Assembly (NCBI RefSeq): GCF_025149915.1
Contig: NZ_CP102278.1
Location: forward strand, 2,146,501 to 2,210,500
Origin: Coprococcus eutactus
GTDB lineage: Bacteria > Bacillota > Clostridia > Lachnospirales > Lachnospiraceae
DNA: 64,000 nt
Reading direction: 5' to 3'
Part shown: in pieces, positions 17,596 through 27,808 of the stretch
Position numbering within the stretch: position 1 is the first letter of the stretch
How the letters are laid out: each line of letters opens with the position of its first letter
The notes under the pieces: model-generated
What the model was told of the DNA's origin: nothing
The model's database searches: none
Seen by the model: only the letters and a program-made list of their open reading frames with translations
Position numbers and translations under genes: made by a program

Positions 17596-17688
17596 CTGTT
17601 CTCTCCTTTTCTTTACTATTTGCCTGTGGCTTTATATCCACATTGACTTTTTCAGGATTACGCACCGGCTATTATTTTTCTTGCAAAT

Positions 17689-17759
17689 AGAAAAAGCTTA
17701 TGTTCATCCTGAATCAGATGCACATATACATATGCAAATATTCAGGACGAACATAAGCT
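17689..17759 (-). terminator. T-box attenuator terminator of aspS
   Basis: A 20-bp arm at 17695-17714 pairs with 17740-17759 with one mismatch around a 25-base loop. On the - strand it is followed by TTTTTC. It lies between the T-box sequence and aspS, where a T-box leader needs its tRNA-controlled terminator. Confidence 0.92.
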
Positions 17760-18093
17760 CTCTCAAATTCCATGTCGGTTACTTGTCTGCTCTAATGTCC
17801 GCGGTACCACCTGATTTACTGTTCTGCGATCTTATAAATACATCATCGCACCCCAGTCCCTCTCAGTCACCTTGTTCATGACCTCTCTGCGTATCGTGCA
17901 GCTACGGCTCCCCTACTCGACATATAACACGCATCCCACTATGGGCTATGTCTTTCAGCTTGCGGCTGGTAAAGTGTTATTCACATATATTCACTCCGCC
18001 GGACTCCCACCACCACCGGCTCTCTGTGGGCGATAATCTATGCTACTTCTCTTCGTCATTGCCTTCTATATGGCGTCAGCAAATATCTAACGC
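17690..18093 (-). promoter_or_regulatory. T-box leader controlling aspS
   Basis: The - strand carries the T-box core AGGTGGTACCGCGG (17812-17799) followed by the attenuator terminator. Stem I elements upstream fit the class: AGAAGTA of the specifier-loop 5' side near 18043, AGAGAGCCGG, and a distal GCCGG/CCGGC hairpin. Aligned to the well-known glyQS leader, the 3' side of the specifier loop reads GAAT-AAC-A, so AAC (Asn, 17978-17976) is the best-placed specifier. A second GAAA-GAC-A (Asp, 17952-17950) lies 24 bases further and is an alternative. Uncharged tRNA would stabilise the antiterminator and turn on aspS. Confidence 0.92.
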
Positions 18094-18099
18094 CACATT

Positions 18100-18129
18100 A
18101 TTATATTCTAGTGATTCAGGTTCTGTCAA
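18100..18129 (-). promoter_or_regulatory. aspS T-box promoter
   Basis: On the - strand TTGACA (18129-18124), 18-bp spacer, TATAAT (18105-18100). Transcription should begin near 18093, about 500 bases before the aspS ATG. Confidence 0.8.
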
Positions 18130-18153
18130 CTATATTTATGTATATTCCCATCA

Positions 18154-18516
18154 TCATCCTACAATCTCTGCACCAAACGGCATGAGCGCCAGCTTCGCAA
18201 TCTTAAAGAACTGAAGACCAAACGGAATACCGATTATCGTTATGCAAAGCAGCAGCCCCAAACAGGCGTTCTCTATCGCCATAGGTATGCCACAGCAGAG
18301 CAGCCATATGATATTCGCTATCAGTGAGCCAACACCACCTCCATACACGATCTCCTTTCCAAATGGGAAGAATGCAAGTCCCGCAAATTTAAAGCACTGC
18401 ATTCCAAGTGGAATTCCTATTATCGTTATACAGCATAGCACCCCGCTTGCCACCCATGAAATTCCGCTCAATATTCCGCCACATAAAAACCATATACAAT
18501 TTCCAAGACATCCCAT
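18154..18516 (-). CDS. YccF-family membrane protein
   Basis: 120 aa from the ATG at 18516, with AGGAG eight bases upstream. The protein is an internal duplication: each half carries a hydrophobic segment, the motif TIIGIPxGxQxFKxAxLAxxPFG, and a short polar end. This is the YccF/DUF307 family of small inner-membrane proteins of unknown function. The start overlaps no gene but lies 12 bases after the dus stop, so both are likely co-transcribed. Confidence 0.88.
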   Translation of the reverse strand: MGCLGNCIWFLCGGILSGISWVASGVLCCITIIGIPLGMQCFKFAGLAFFPFGKEIVYGGGVGSLIANIIWLLCCGIPMAIENACLGLLLCITIIGIPFGLQFFKIAKLALMPFGAEIVG

Positions 18517-18527
18517 GATATCATCTC

Positions 18528-19496
18528 CTATCTGCACAGTGCAGCCAGCACCCTGACTGCCGCCTCATACTCACCATTATCTCTCGTCTTCCGAATCTTC
18601 TTAAGAGCCTTCTCAGCTCCTTCCATATCAACGAACAGCCTCGACCAGTAAGCCCACAGCTCCTTCATCTTGAACATCGTGTTGCCCCTGCCCACATCCG
18701 ACTCACAATAATTCCTGTATAGTTCATCGTGGAACGTGAAGAATCTGTTCCAGTCATATGTTCTGCCAGTGGCAGTGCTCTTTATCCGCTCTGCAAGACA
18801 AGGGTCAGCGATCATTCCCCTGCCTATCATAACCTTCATTATATCAGGGTAATTACCGATGAACCTCTCGTAATCCGCCACACTGTTTATATCTCCATTG
18901 TAGCACACTGTATCTGTTCTTCCATACGCAGCCACACCTTCGGCAAACACTTCCATGTTTGGCGTATTCTTATAGAAGTCCGTCTGTACACGCGGATGTA
19001 TTATAAGTTCACTCACCGGATACTTCTTATATATATCTATTATATCCTCAAACTCCACAGAACTGTCTCTTCCTATTCTGGTCTTTATAGACACATCCAT
19101 CACACCAGCGGCAAACACTTCATACAAGAAATTGTCAAGTCTCTCTGTATCATACAGCAGACCTGCACCTTTATACTTTGTTACTACAGTCTTTGATGGA
19201 CATCCAAGGTTGATATTCACCTCACCGTATCCAAGTTTCTTTAAAAACTTTGCCGCCTTCACAAATCCCTCACCGCTGTTGGTCAGAAGCTGCGGCACCA
19301 CATTTATCCCCTGATTGTTTTCCGGCAGCACATCCCTTAACTCTCTGTTTCTGAGTGGTCGTCCTTTCGCCGGGGCAATGAACGGCATAAAGTATTTGTC
19401 AACGCCTCCAAAATATTTGTGGTGTGCATTCCTGTATATGTATCCTGTTATCCCCTCCATCGGGGCAAGATATATCAAACCATCCCTGTTGTTCAT
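18528..19496 (-). CDS. dus: tRNA-dihydrouridine synthase
   Basis: 322 aa FMN-dependent TIM-barrel enzyme that reduces uridines in the tRNA D-loop. Visible motifs: LAPMEGITG at the FMN phosphate-binding start, NLGCPS with the catalytic Cys, KTRIG, HPR near residue 167 and YNGDI. The start at 19496 has GGGAG eight bases upstream. Which of the Dus subfamilies it belongs to is not clear from the sequence. YccF follows in the same operon. Confidence 0.92.
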   Translation of the reverse strand: MNNRDGLIYLAPMEGITGYIYRNAHHKYFGGVDKYFMPFIAPAKGRPLRNRELRDVLPENNQGINVVPQLLTNSGEGFVKAAKFLKKLGYGEVNINLGCPSKTVVTKYKGAGLLYDTERLDNFLYEVFAAGVMDVSIKTRIGRDSSVEFEDIIDIYKKYPVSELIIHPRVQTDFYKNTPNMEVFAEGVAAYGRTDTVCYNGDINSVADYERFIGNYPDIMKVMIGRGMIADPCLAERIKSTATGRTYDWNRFFTFHDELYRNYCESDVGRGNTMFKMKELWAYWSRLFVDMEGAEKALKKIRKTRDNGEYEAAVRVLAALCR

Positions 19497-19551
19497 ACAT
19501 CATTCTCCCATTAAACTCGGTATAAATATCCTGCAAACGACATTCCATACG

Positions 19552-19595
19552 AAAAAAATATAGAGACATTCATCACTCACATGACAAATGCCTCT
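19552..19595 (-). terminator. Terminator of the NSS transporter gene
   Basis: A 9-bp stem (19562-19570 with 19587-19595, one G-U pair) is followed on the - strand by TATATTTTTTT, 20 bases after the transporter stop. Confidence 0.75.
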
Positions 19596-19615
19596 ACATT
19601 ATAAACTATATTGTT

Positions 19616-21037
19616 CTATTTGAACAGATTCGTAACAAACTGTACAAAGTCGATTCCAAATGACTGGAGGAGTAACAACGCAAGCAGTACCGGTGCCACA
19701 AACTTTACCATGACAATATAGAGTCCCTTTCTTACAAACTTCTCGCCATTTCTTGTAACCTCGTCTATAACCGTCTTAGGCTTTACTACCCAGCCGATAA
19801 GTATACATGACAGGATAGCCACAAGCGGCATGAAGATGTTGTTACTCAGGTAATCCATCACATCGAGAATCTGGGCTGTAGCTCCATTTGGAAGCTTGAG
19901 CTCAAAGTACCATATGTTGTAACCGAAACATACGACCAACATTCCGACAACCGCATATACAGTTGTTATGACCGCACTCTTCTTTCTCGTGAGATGGAAC
20001 TTATCCATAAGTCCTGACACTATCGCTTCCATGACCGATACTGAGGATGTGATCGCCGCAAATGTAACCATGATGAAGAACAGGGCTCCGATGACTGTTC
20101 CGACCTTACCCATGGCATTGAATACCTTTGGCAGTGATATAAACATAAGTCCAGGGCCCGCTGACATACCTTCCGTTCCAGAGAACACATACACCGCAGG
20201 GACTATCATCAGACCAGCAAGAAATGCCACAGCCGTGTCAAATATCTCTATCTGATTGATCGACTTCATAAGGTTAACATCATTCTTAACATATGAGCCA
20301 TATGCAACCATGATACCCATGGCGACACTTATCGAGAAGAATAGCTGTCCCATGGCATCCATGACAACCATGAAGATATCCCTGAATGTCATTCCCTTAA
20401 AATCAGGAATCAAATATACCTTCAGTCCATCAAATCCTGTTCTGATCGTACCATCATCACCAGTATGCTTGATCGTCAGTGAGTAGATTGAAATTCCAAT
20501 TATAAGAAGTACCAATATTGGCATGAGCACCTTGCTAAACTTCTCTATTCCCTTTTCAACACCACAGAATACGACAACGCCTGTGGCCGTAAGGAATATA
20601 AGTGCAAATACTATAGGCGCAGTCTGGGCTGTTATAAAACCGGTGAAATAACCATCACCAGTGGCAGCCTCTGTCTGACCTGTAAAATATGCTGTCATAT
20701 ACTTCAGAACCCATCCTCCGATAGTACAGTAATATGGAAGGATTATGACCGGTACGATCCATGCCAGACCGCCAAGCCATTTCCACTTCTTATGTATAAG
20801 ACCATAAGCTGTGAGCGGTCCCTGCTGAGTCTTTCTTCCTATTGCAATATCTGTTGTGAGCAGTGTGAATCCAAATGTAAGTGCAAGTATTATATACACA
20901 AGTATAAACACACCACCGTTGTCCTTTGCCGCAAGATATGGGAATCTCCATATATTTCCAAGTCCTACCGCGCTTCCCGCTGCTGCCATAACAAAGCCCA
21001 GCGTCCCCGTAAAATTACTTCTTTCCTTCTTATTCAT
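19616..21037 (-). CDS. Sodium-dependent neurotransmitter-symporter-family transporter
   Basis: 473 aa with about 11-12 transmembrane segments. The N-terminal signature GFVMAAAGSAVGLGNIWRFP is the unwound TM1 of the LeuT/NSS family that binds Na+ and substrate; TSSVSVMEA in TM8 is another hallmark. Bacterial members import amino acids (Trp, Tyr, Leu and others) with sodium; the substrate here cannot be named. GGGAG precedes the ATG. The gene begins 23 bases after the PHP phosphoesterase stop on the same strand. Confidence 0.93.
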   Translation of the reverse strand: MNKKERSNFTGTLGFVMAAAGSAVGLGNIWRFPYLAAKDNGGVFILVYIILALTFGFTLLTTDIAIGRKTQQGPLTAYGLIHKKWKWLGGLAWIVPVIILPYYCTIGGWVLKYMTAYFTGQTEAATGDGYFTGFITAQTAPIVFALIFLTATGVVVFCGVEKGIEKFSKVLMPILVLLIIGISIYSLTIKHTGDDGTIRTGFDGLKVYLIPDFKGMTFRDIFMVVMDAMGQLFFSISVAMGIMVAYGSYVKNDVNLMKSINQIEIFDTAVAFLAGLMIVPAVYVFSGTEGMSAGPGLMFISLPKVFNAMGKVGTVIGALFFIMVTFAAITSSVSVMEAIVSGLMDKFHLTRKKSAVITTVYAVVGMLVVCFGYNIWYFELKLPNGATAQILDVMDYLSNNIFMPLVAILSCILIGWVVKPKTVIDEVTRNGEKFVRKGLYIVMVKFVAPVLLALLLLQSFGIDFVQFVTNLFK

Positions 21038-21060
21038 AATCTCCCTTTCTGTTTTTGCTT

Positions 21061-21924
21061 TTATTTTTTGCTGCCCAGTCCCCTGTCTGAACAGTTACTT
21101 TTTCTTTTAGCCTTCAGCTTTGCCGATGCCGCAAAATATGCACGGCATCTAGCAGGATAATTTCTGAATGCGCCATATATATTATATAAATAAAAACCAT
21201 ATGTCAAGAATTTACCGGCAGGTCCGATCTTGTCCTTCAGTGTCTTCGGATATCTTCTTCCGCCAACCTCAGGATGATTTCCGTCATTTATATAATTTAT
21301 CAGGTCATCCTCAGTGCATATATTCTCTGGCAGATATGTTCCCGCCAGCCCTACACAATTCTCCTTATGGGCATCACTTCCACCGAAAACCGGTATGTCA
21401 TAATAAGCTGCCAGCCTTCTAGCCATCTTATTCCTCTTGTCCGACTCACAGCAATTATAACCCTCTATAAAATCAAAGTGCTGTGCATACAGCCGATGCT
21501 CGATCATTCCCAGCCTTCTCGTACTGCCAAAGCTCATGAACTTTTCTCCAAACGGATGTGCCGGACCTATTATCCCACCACACTCATGCACAAGCCATAT
21601 TACTCTGATAAGTGCCATTCCTCTATGCTCAAACAGTTCATAAACTTCCTCAGGCGTATCAGATGGCAATACTATAAGAAAATGTCCATAGTCAAATGTA
21701 TCGTATTCTATTCCTCTCAGGACAATAAAATCCTTAACTTTTTCCTTCTGACTCAAGTATGCCCTGAAGCCATTATATGAATCGTGATCAGTGACAAGCA
21801 TCCCATGAAATCCACGCTGCTTTAACAACTGAGTATAATCAACTATCTTTACTTTTGCATCAGGCGAACCCTCAGCTGTATGACAATGCATATCAAATCT
21901 CACTTTATGTGTATATCCACCCAT
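21061..21924 (-). CDS. PHP-domain metal-dependent phosphoesterase
   Basis: 287 aa from the ATG at 21924, with GAGGAG eight bases upstream; the frame runs 11 codons further without a site. PHP motifs are complete: DMHCHTAEGS (metal ligands), VTDHDS, GIEYD, GPAHPFGEK and FGGSDAHKE. The family includes RNase AM/TrpH, which hydrolyses 3',5'-nucleoside bisphosphates and short RNAs, but plain PHP hydrolases act on other phosphates. The C-terminal 60 residues are basic. Co-transcribed with the downstream NSS transporter. Confidence 0.88.
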   Translation of the reverse strand: MGGYTHKVRFDMHCHTAEGSPDAKVKIVDYTQLLKQRGFHGMLVTDHDSYNGFRAYLSQKEKVKDFIVLRGIEYDTFDYGHFLIVLPSDTPEEVYELFEHRGMALIRVIWLVHECGGIIGPAHPFGEKFMSFGSTRRLGMIEHRLYAQHFDFIEGYNCCESDKRNKMARRLAAYYDIPVFGGSDAHKENCVGLAGTYLPENICTEDDLINYINDGNHPEVGGRRYPKTLKDKIGPAGKFLTYGFYLYNIYGAFRNYPARCRAYFAASAKLKAKRKSNCSDRGLGSKK

Positions 21925-21961
21925 GTAACCATCTCCTCTGATCGTAGCCAAAGACACGCCA

Positions 21962-23002
21962 TTAATATTCTGCCCCGCTGCCGAGCCATTTTATCTGTGA
22001 AAACGGATAATATATAAATTCAGCCTTAGCAAGTATCTTCTCCCGCTTTACATATGTATTTGTCCAGAATCTGGAATCAGCTGAATTGGTTCTGTTATCC
22101 CCGAGCATAAGATAACAGTCCTCCGGAACATCATAGACTTCCCTAGATCCAGAATCCGTGTACATGCCTTCGCTCAGATAGTCCTCCTTCAGTGGAGTAT
22201 CACTGCCATTTATATACACCTTTCCATCCTTTATCTCAACCTTATCACCAGGAAGCCCAATTATTCTCTTGATGTATATCTCATTCTCATCATCCGGCCA
22301 CCTGAATATCGCTATATCACCACGTTCCGGATCAGAAAACTTATATGTAAGCCTGCTGCCTATGATATTGTCGTCAAGCTGTATAGTCTCAAGCATAGAT
22401 CCCGTTGGTACGTTGCAATTCAGTATCACAAAATGCCCGATCAGGAATGCCAATACTGCTGCTATCACAACTGTGACTATACAATCAAGTACCTCACTTT
22501 TATAGTCACGTTTTATATTGCTTTTCTCCAGCCTCATCTGATGCCATACAGCACCGCCGTGCTGCGAATCGCACACCCCCTCATCCACAAATCCAAACTG
22601 TGCATAAAAAGGAATCATGTTCTCCTTACATGTCAATACAACTCCATCCAGCTTGCATCTTGCAGCCTCCTGAACAACCTCGTGCATCACCTTTGATGCA
22701 TAACCATTATGCTGATACTCAGGAAGTGTTGACACGCCAAATATCATCAGCCAGCTTCCTTTTTTATCATATAACTCTTCCCCCGCATACATGGCATCAC
22801 ACAAATCTCTTTCATTAGTAGTCATGCCATTTATGCCGGCAATTATTCTTCCACTTTTTTTCAGCACCCAGAAAGTCTCTCTGTGCGTTTTTAATCTCCG
22901 CTCTATGGACTCCCTGCTGGCAGCTTCAGCGGTAGGAAATGTCTCATTTTCAAGTATCACGAGCTGTTCAAGGTCCTTTTTACCTGGGTTAGTAACCTTC
23001 AT
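21962..23002 (-). CDS. lepB: Fusion of GNAT acetyltransferase and signal peptidase I
   Basis: 346 aa with two domains in one continuous frame. Residues 1-160 form a GNAT N-acetyltransferase, with the acetyl-CoA loop region around VSTLPEYQHNGYASKVM and the C-terminal FYAQFGFV. Residues 165-346 are a type I signal peptidase: transmembrane helix 172-195, nucleophile Ser202 in PTGSM, general base Lys245 in YIKRIIGLPGD, and GDNRTNSADSR. The peptidase part cleaves signal peptides on the outer face of the membrane, so the GNAT domain should be cytoplasmic. No stop or shift separates them. The GNAT substrate is unknown. Own promoter at 23042-23069. Confidence 0.9.
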   Translation of the reverse strand: MKVTNPGKKDLEQLVILENETFPTAEAASRESIERRLKTHRETFWVLKKSGRIIAGINGMTTNERDLCDAMYAGEELYDKKGSWLMIFGVSTLPEYQHNGYASKVMHEVVQEAARCKLDGVVLTCKENMIPFYAQFGFVDEGVCDSQHGGAVWHQMRLEKSNIKRDYKSEVLDCIVTVVIAAVLAFLIGHFVILNCNVPTGSMLETIQLDDNIIGSRLTYKFSDPERGDIAIFRWPDDENEIYIKRIIGLPGDKVEIKDGKVYINGSDTPLKEDYLSEGMYTDSGSREVYDVPEDCYLMLGDNRTNSADSRFWTNTYVKREKILAKAEFIYYPFSQIKWLGSGAEY

Positions 23003-23041
23003 AAATGTCTAAACACCTCTTTTCTAAAACACCTATTCTCC

Positions 23042-23069
23042 ATTATCTCACATTAGAATATTGTGTCAA
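23042..23069 (-). promoter_or_regulatory. Promoter of the GNAT-signal peptidase gene
   Basis: TTGACA (23069-23064), 16-bp spacer and GATAAT (23047-23042) on the - strand, 40 bases before the start codon. It directly follows the guaB terminator's T tract. Confidence 0.7.
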
Positions 23070-23071
23070 GA

Positions 23072-23148
23072 AAAAAGGACACATACAAATCAAATGTTTC
23101 TTAGTAATTGTTCCACCCTATGAAACATCTGCTTTATATATGTCCTTT
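23072..23148 (-). terminator. guaB terminator
   Basis: AAAGGACA (23074-23081) pairs with TGTCCTTT (23141-23148), and an inner stem AAATGTTTC/GAAACATCT extends the hairpin. TTTTTTCTT follows on the - strand. A separate 8-bp palindrome (GCAGACGC/GCGTCTGC, 23162-23196) lies between it and the guaB stop. Confidence 0.7.
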
Positions 23149-23200
23149 TATCGTCTATTGTGCAGACGCATGAAAGGCGCTTCGCGCAGCGTCTGCGATA

Positions 23201-24808
<1,608 letters not shown>

Positions 24809-24837
24809 TCAAGGAAGTTCTGTCTGCCACCTATCTG

Positions 24838-26997
24838 TCACTTCTCTGTTGTGGATATTACAGACTCCGTTCCTACATTTGTCTCTATTACATCAGGATC
24901 AGCAGGGTCTCCCGGATACACGTAAGTATCCTCAACGCCAAAGTCAATACTGTCGTCGCCCACCTGAGCTATAGATATCTCCTGTCCAGCATCAAATGCC
25001 TGATTTCTTGGGAGAAACAATGTATTTCTGTCTATATATATCGTCTCACTGAGAAATGCATCATCCAGCCACACAAATGTACACTCATTGAAATTTCTTC
25101 CATGGATATAATAACCCTGAAGTTGTTCAACGGTATCTGCCTGAGCCCCAGCCGATATCTCTGTACTTTCCTGCTCCTCCGTTGTCTGACCGGTTTCCGT
25201 CTCATCCGCAGGTGGTAAATATATTCCCTTTTCCACGTGAGATATGCTGATCTTTTCTATTCCATATCTCATATTTGTCGGTTCATATGGCCAGCCGTCA
25301 GGATACATATATCTCTTGCCATAAAGCATATCATACTCTATGTTCTCAAGCTCATCATCGTAGTTCTCATCGCCAGGCTTATACTTGGACTGGAACTTCT
25401 GAACATAGCTCTTCTCAAATCCCAGCATATCAAACACCTTTGTGCTGAGCTGATATGCTGCCAGGTCCTCATCCTCCACTGGGAAGTTATCCATATTGCT
25501 CCACACAAAGTACTCTGTCTGGTAAAGGTTACCGTTCTCTACATCATCATCTGTGAGTTCAAATCCCGGCAGATGGTCTCCATACATTACAAGCACCACA
25601 GGCTCATTGAAGAGCTTAAGACGCTCTATGATCTGTCCTATAAACTCATCCATCTCGTGCAGCTGATTACAATAATATGTCCACTGCGTATCAAGAGCCT
25701 CATCGCCTGTTCCGGCAACCCTTATCGGATAGCTGTAATTCTCCTCATCAAGTTCAGAAGGATATCTTCCATGTCCCTGAACACTAACCGTAAAGATGAA
25801 ATCCCTAGACGTAGTGAAGGTGAGAGTCTTCATGATCTCACCAGTCAGAACATCATCCTTCTCCCAGTTTTTCTGAGTGAGATGCAGATTATACATATAC
25901 TCCATCGGTGTAAATGTGTCAAATCCCATATTCTTGTACACCTTATATCTGTCATAGAATGTACCGTCATGGTTATGCATTGCATGTGTTGAATATCCGT
26001 CAAGCTTGAGCTGTGTAGCCATCGTCTCTATGGTCTGTTTGCCCAGAATCGTCTTATATGGATACTCTCCTGCGCCAAAATATGCCACATTGAACCCCGA
26101 CAACACCTCAAACTCAGAATTGGCTGTACCTGCGCCAATGGCAGGCATCGTCAAGAATCCTGACGTACACTCCTCCTTCAGCTTTGTGAAGTTCGGTATA
26201 GGATTCTCATTGAATGTGAGATACTTCACATAGGACGGATCCATGAACGACTCAAGCTGCACAAATATCACATTTGGCTTATCCTTACCCAGAGTTGAAT
26301 CTGTTGTACCTACGCTGTCCAGATCATCCTTTATCTCCAGCATCTTATCCTCGCTGTAATCGCTCGGCTGTCCGATCCCGACATCCACAACACTGTTGGA
26401 GAAACAATATACAAATCCATAATTGTTATACGCCGTTGCAAGATTTGCAAAATTGTCCGATATAGTCTGTGCATTAAGGGCTATCTTGGTGAACAACATT
26501 ACACAGAAGAACGTTGCCACTATGAACACCGTGGTCCTCGTCCTGTATATGTTGCCCGTAACAGTTGGTGACTTTATGAACAATATGATCACTCCCGCAA
26601 GTGCAACAAAGAGCAGGGCTGCAATGAGAACTATCTGCCAAACATCAAAATATTTGTCTATGATAGTTATCGTATTTCTTGCCATCAGCATATCTATGGC
26701 TGAGAATGGTGTTATTCTAAATCCAAGAACTATACAGTTGGTTATACCCAGTATCAGCCAGGCAAATGAAATAACACAATATCCAAAAATTCTCTTTCTC
26801 ATAAGCAGCGAAAGCGTCAGGGTAAAGAAAATAATGGAACAATTATATAAAAAGATCAATGGCTGATTCCATACATATTCCACCGCTTTGAATAACGAAT
26901 GTCTTCCAAGTGCTTCTAGAACGACATCCAGCACAATCGCCAGGATCAGGCAGATGAAAACTGCCGAATGATGAAAATTCTTAAGTCTTTCTTTCAT
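24838..26997 (-). CDS. LtaS-like lipoteichoic acid synthase / phosphoglycerol transferase
   Basis: 719 aa. Five transmembrane helices (within 12-175) precede an extracellular sulfatase-fold domain (about 240-560) with metal ligand Glu249 in QLES, catalytic Thr291 in GAGTANSEF, MHNHDGTFYDR and MYGDHLPG. The enzyme moves glycerol phosphate from phosphatidylglycerol onto a growing teichoic-acid or glycolipid acceptor. A C-terminal extension of about 120 residues, Thr/Glu-rich and then beta-like, exceeds the usual length of about 650. The true polymer is not known from sequence. Confidence 0.9.
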   Translation of the reverse strand: MKERLKNFHHSAVFICLILAIVLDVVLEALGRHSLFKAVEYVWNQPLIFLYNCSIIFFTLTLSLLMRKRIFGYCVISFAWLILGITNCIVLGFRITPFSAIDMLMARNTITIIDKYFDVWQIVLIAALLFVALAGVIILFIKSPTVTGNIYRTRTTVFIVATFFCVMLFTKIALNAQTISDNFANLATAYNNYGFVYCFSNSVVDVGIGQPSDYSEDKMLEIKDDLDSVGTTDSTLGKDKPNVIFVQLESFMDPSYVKYLTFNENPIPNFTKLKEECTSGFLTMPAIGAGTANSEFEVLSGFNVAYFGAGEYPYKTILGKQTIETMATQLKLDGYSTHAMHNHDGTFYDRYKVYKNMGFDTFTPMEYMYNLHLTQKNWEKDDVLTGEIMKTLTFTTSRDFIFTVSVQGHGRYPSELDEENYSYPIRVAGTGDEALDTQWTYYCNQLHEMDEFIGQIIERLKLFNEPVVLVMYGDHLPGFELTDDDVENGNLYQTEYFVWSNMDNFPVEDEDLAAYQLSTKVFDMLGFEKSYVQKFQSKYKPGDENYDDELENIEYDMLYGKRYMYPDGWPYEPTNMRYGIEKISISHVEKGIYLPPADETETGQTTEEQESTEISAGAQADTVEQLQGYYIHGRNFNECTFVWLDDAFLSETIYIDRNTLFLPRNQAFDAGQEISIAQVGDDSIDFGVEDTYVYPGDPADPDVIETNVGTESVISTTEK

Positions 26998-27116
26998 AAC
27001 TTACATATTACCTCATAAACAATTATTTTTATTTTGCAAATTTCTAAATTATTCATTTTAAATTTACATTTATTACCATTATTCAACTAATATCTAATAC
27101 TAAACGATTGTGATTG

Positions 27117-27144
27117 ATTATATCACTACATTCCATTTATTCAA
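27117..27144 (-). promoter_or_regulatory. Promoter of the LtaS-like gene
   Basis: TTGAAT (27144-27139), 16-bp spacer and extended-type TGaTATAAT (-10 at 27122-27117) on the - strand. It implies a 5' untranslated region of about 110 bases. The surrounding 27000-27200 is very AT-rich and otherwise empty. Confidence 0.6.
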
Positions 27145-27200
27145 TAGTAAAAATATATTAAATTTTATTACCAATGTAGGCAATCATTGATTTATGGCAC

Positions 27201-27228
27201 AAAAAAAGCCAGGAGAAAAATCCTGACT
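27201..27228 (-). terminator. tRNA-Gly terminator
   Basis: AGTCAGGA/TCCTGGCT stem (27228-27207) with TTTTTC loop and a run of seven T on the - strand, 18 bases after the tRNA. Confidence 0.85.
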
Positions 27229-27245
27229 GTGAATTAATAAGAAAG

Positions 27246-27317
27246 AGCGCGAGACGGGAATCGAACCCGCGACCCTCTCCTTGGCAAGGAGATGCTCCAC
27301 CGCTGAGCCACTCGCGC
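27246..27317 (-). tRNA. tRNA-Gly (GCC)
   Basis: 72 nt cloverleaf on the - strand. Acceptor GCGCGAG/CTCGCGC with discriminator U, anticodon loop TTGCCAA inside the CTCCT/AGGAG stem gives GCC, and the T loop is GGTTCGATTCC. CCA is not encoded. A promoter and terminator flank it, so it is a single-gene unit. Confidence 0.96.
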
Positions 27318-27347
27318 TTATCTGCTGTGTTTCTCACAACAATATGG

Positions 27348-27376
27348 ATAATACCACATCAAAGCCAAATTGCCAA
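27348..27376 (-). promoter_or_regulatory. tRNA-Gly promoter
   Basis: TTGGCA (27376-27371), 17-bp spacer and TATTAT (27353-27348) on the - strand, ending about 30 bases before the tRNA 5' end. Confidence 0.65.
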
Positions 27377-27430
27377 CATTTTTTTGAAAATTTTTTACAA
27401 TTTTCTCAAATTAATTTTTCAAAAACCCTA

Positions 27431-27787
27431 TCAAGCTATATTTTTCACAGTGTATCCGGCTTTCTCCACGCATCTTATAAGTTCATCATCCGTAGCCTCT
27501 CTTCCAAGCTTTACGACAGCCTTCTGTTTCTTCAGATCAACTTTTGCGTTCACATTCTCCAAACTGTTGAGTGCATTCTGCACCCTCGCCGAACAGTTGC
27601 CGCAGTGCATGCCCTCTATATAAATGGTTTTTACAGCCACAACTTTTTTTATCTTGTCACCTTTAATCTTCACAAAGCCGCCACCACCACAGCAGCCGCC
27701 CTCTCCTTTAAAATGCTTTGCAGAACTGATAACCGCGCCTACAACTATAAGCAGCAGTATGCATATAACAAGTATCGTTCCACCCAT
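27431..27787 (-). CDS. Membrane-anchored heavy-metal-associated (HMA) protein
   Basis: 118 aa. An N-terminal helix (VICILLLIVVGAVIS) is followed by a Cys/Gly patch CCGGGG, as in FeoB-associated Cys-rich membrane proteins, and a C-terminal HMA domain (about 50-118) with the metal-binding loop MHCGNC. The fold binds soft metals such as Cu(I) or Zn(II) and hands them to P-type ATPases or sensors. No ATPase is adjacent. The Fur-family gene lies 21 bases upstream on the same strand, so the pair is likely one metal-responsive operon. Confidence 0.88.
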   Translation of the reverse strand: MGGTILVICILLLIVVGAVISSAKHFKGEGGCCGGGGFVKIKGDKIKKVVAVKTIYIEGMHCGNCSARVQNALNSLENVNAKVDLKKQKAVVKLGREATDDELIRCVEKAGYTVKNIA

Positions 27788-27808
27788 TTTTACTCATCTC
27801 CTTCGTCT

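Noticed and set aside
23162..23196. 8-bp palindrome GCAGACGC/GCGTCTGC after guaB as its terminator
   Set aside because: No T tract follows on the - strand; the hairpin at 23072-23148 with TTTTTT is the better terminator.
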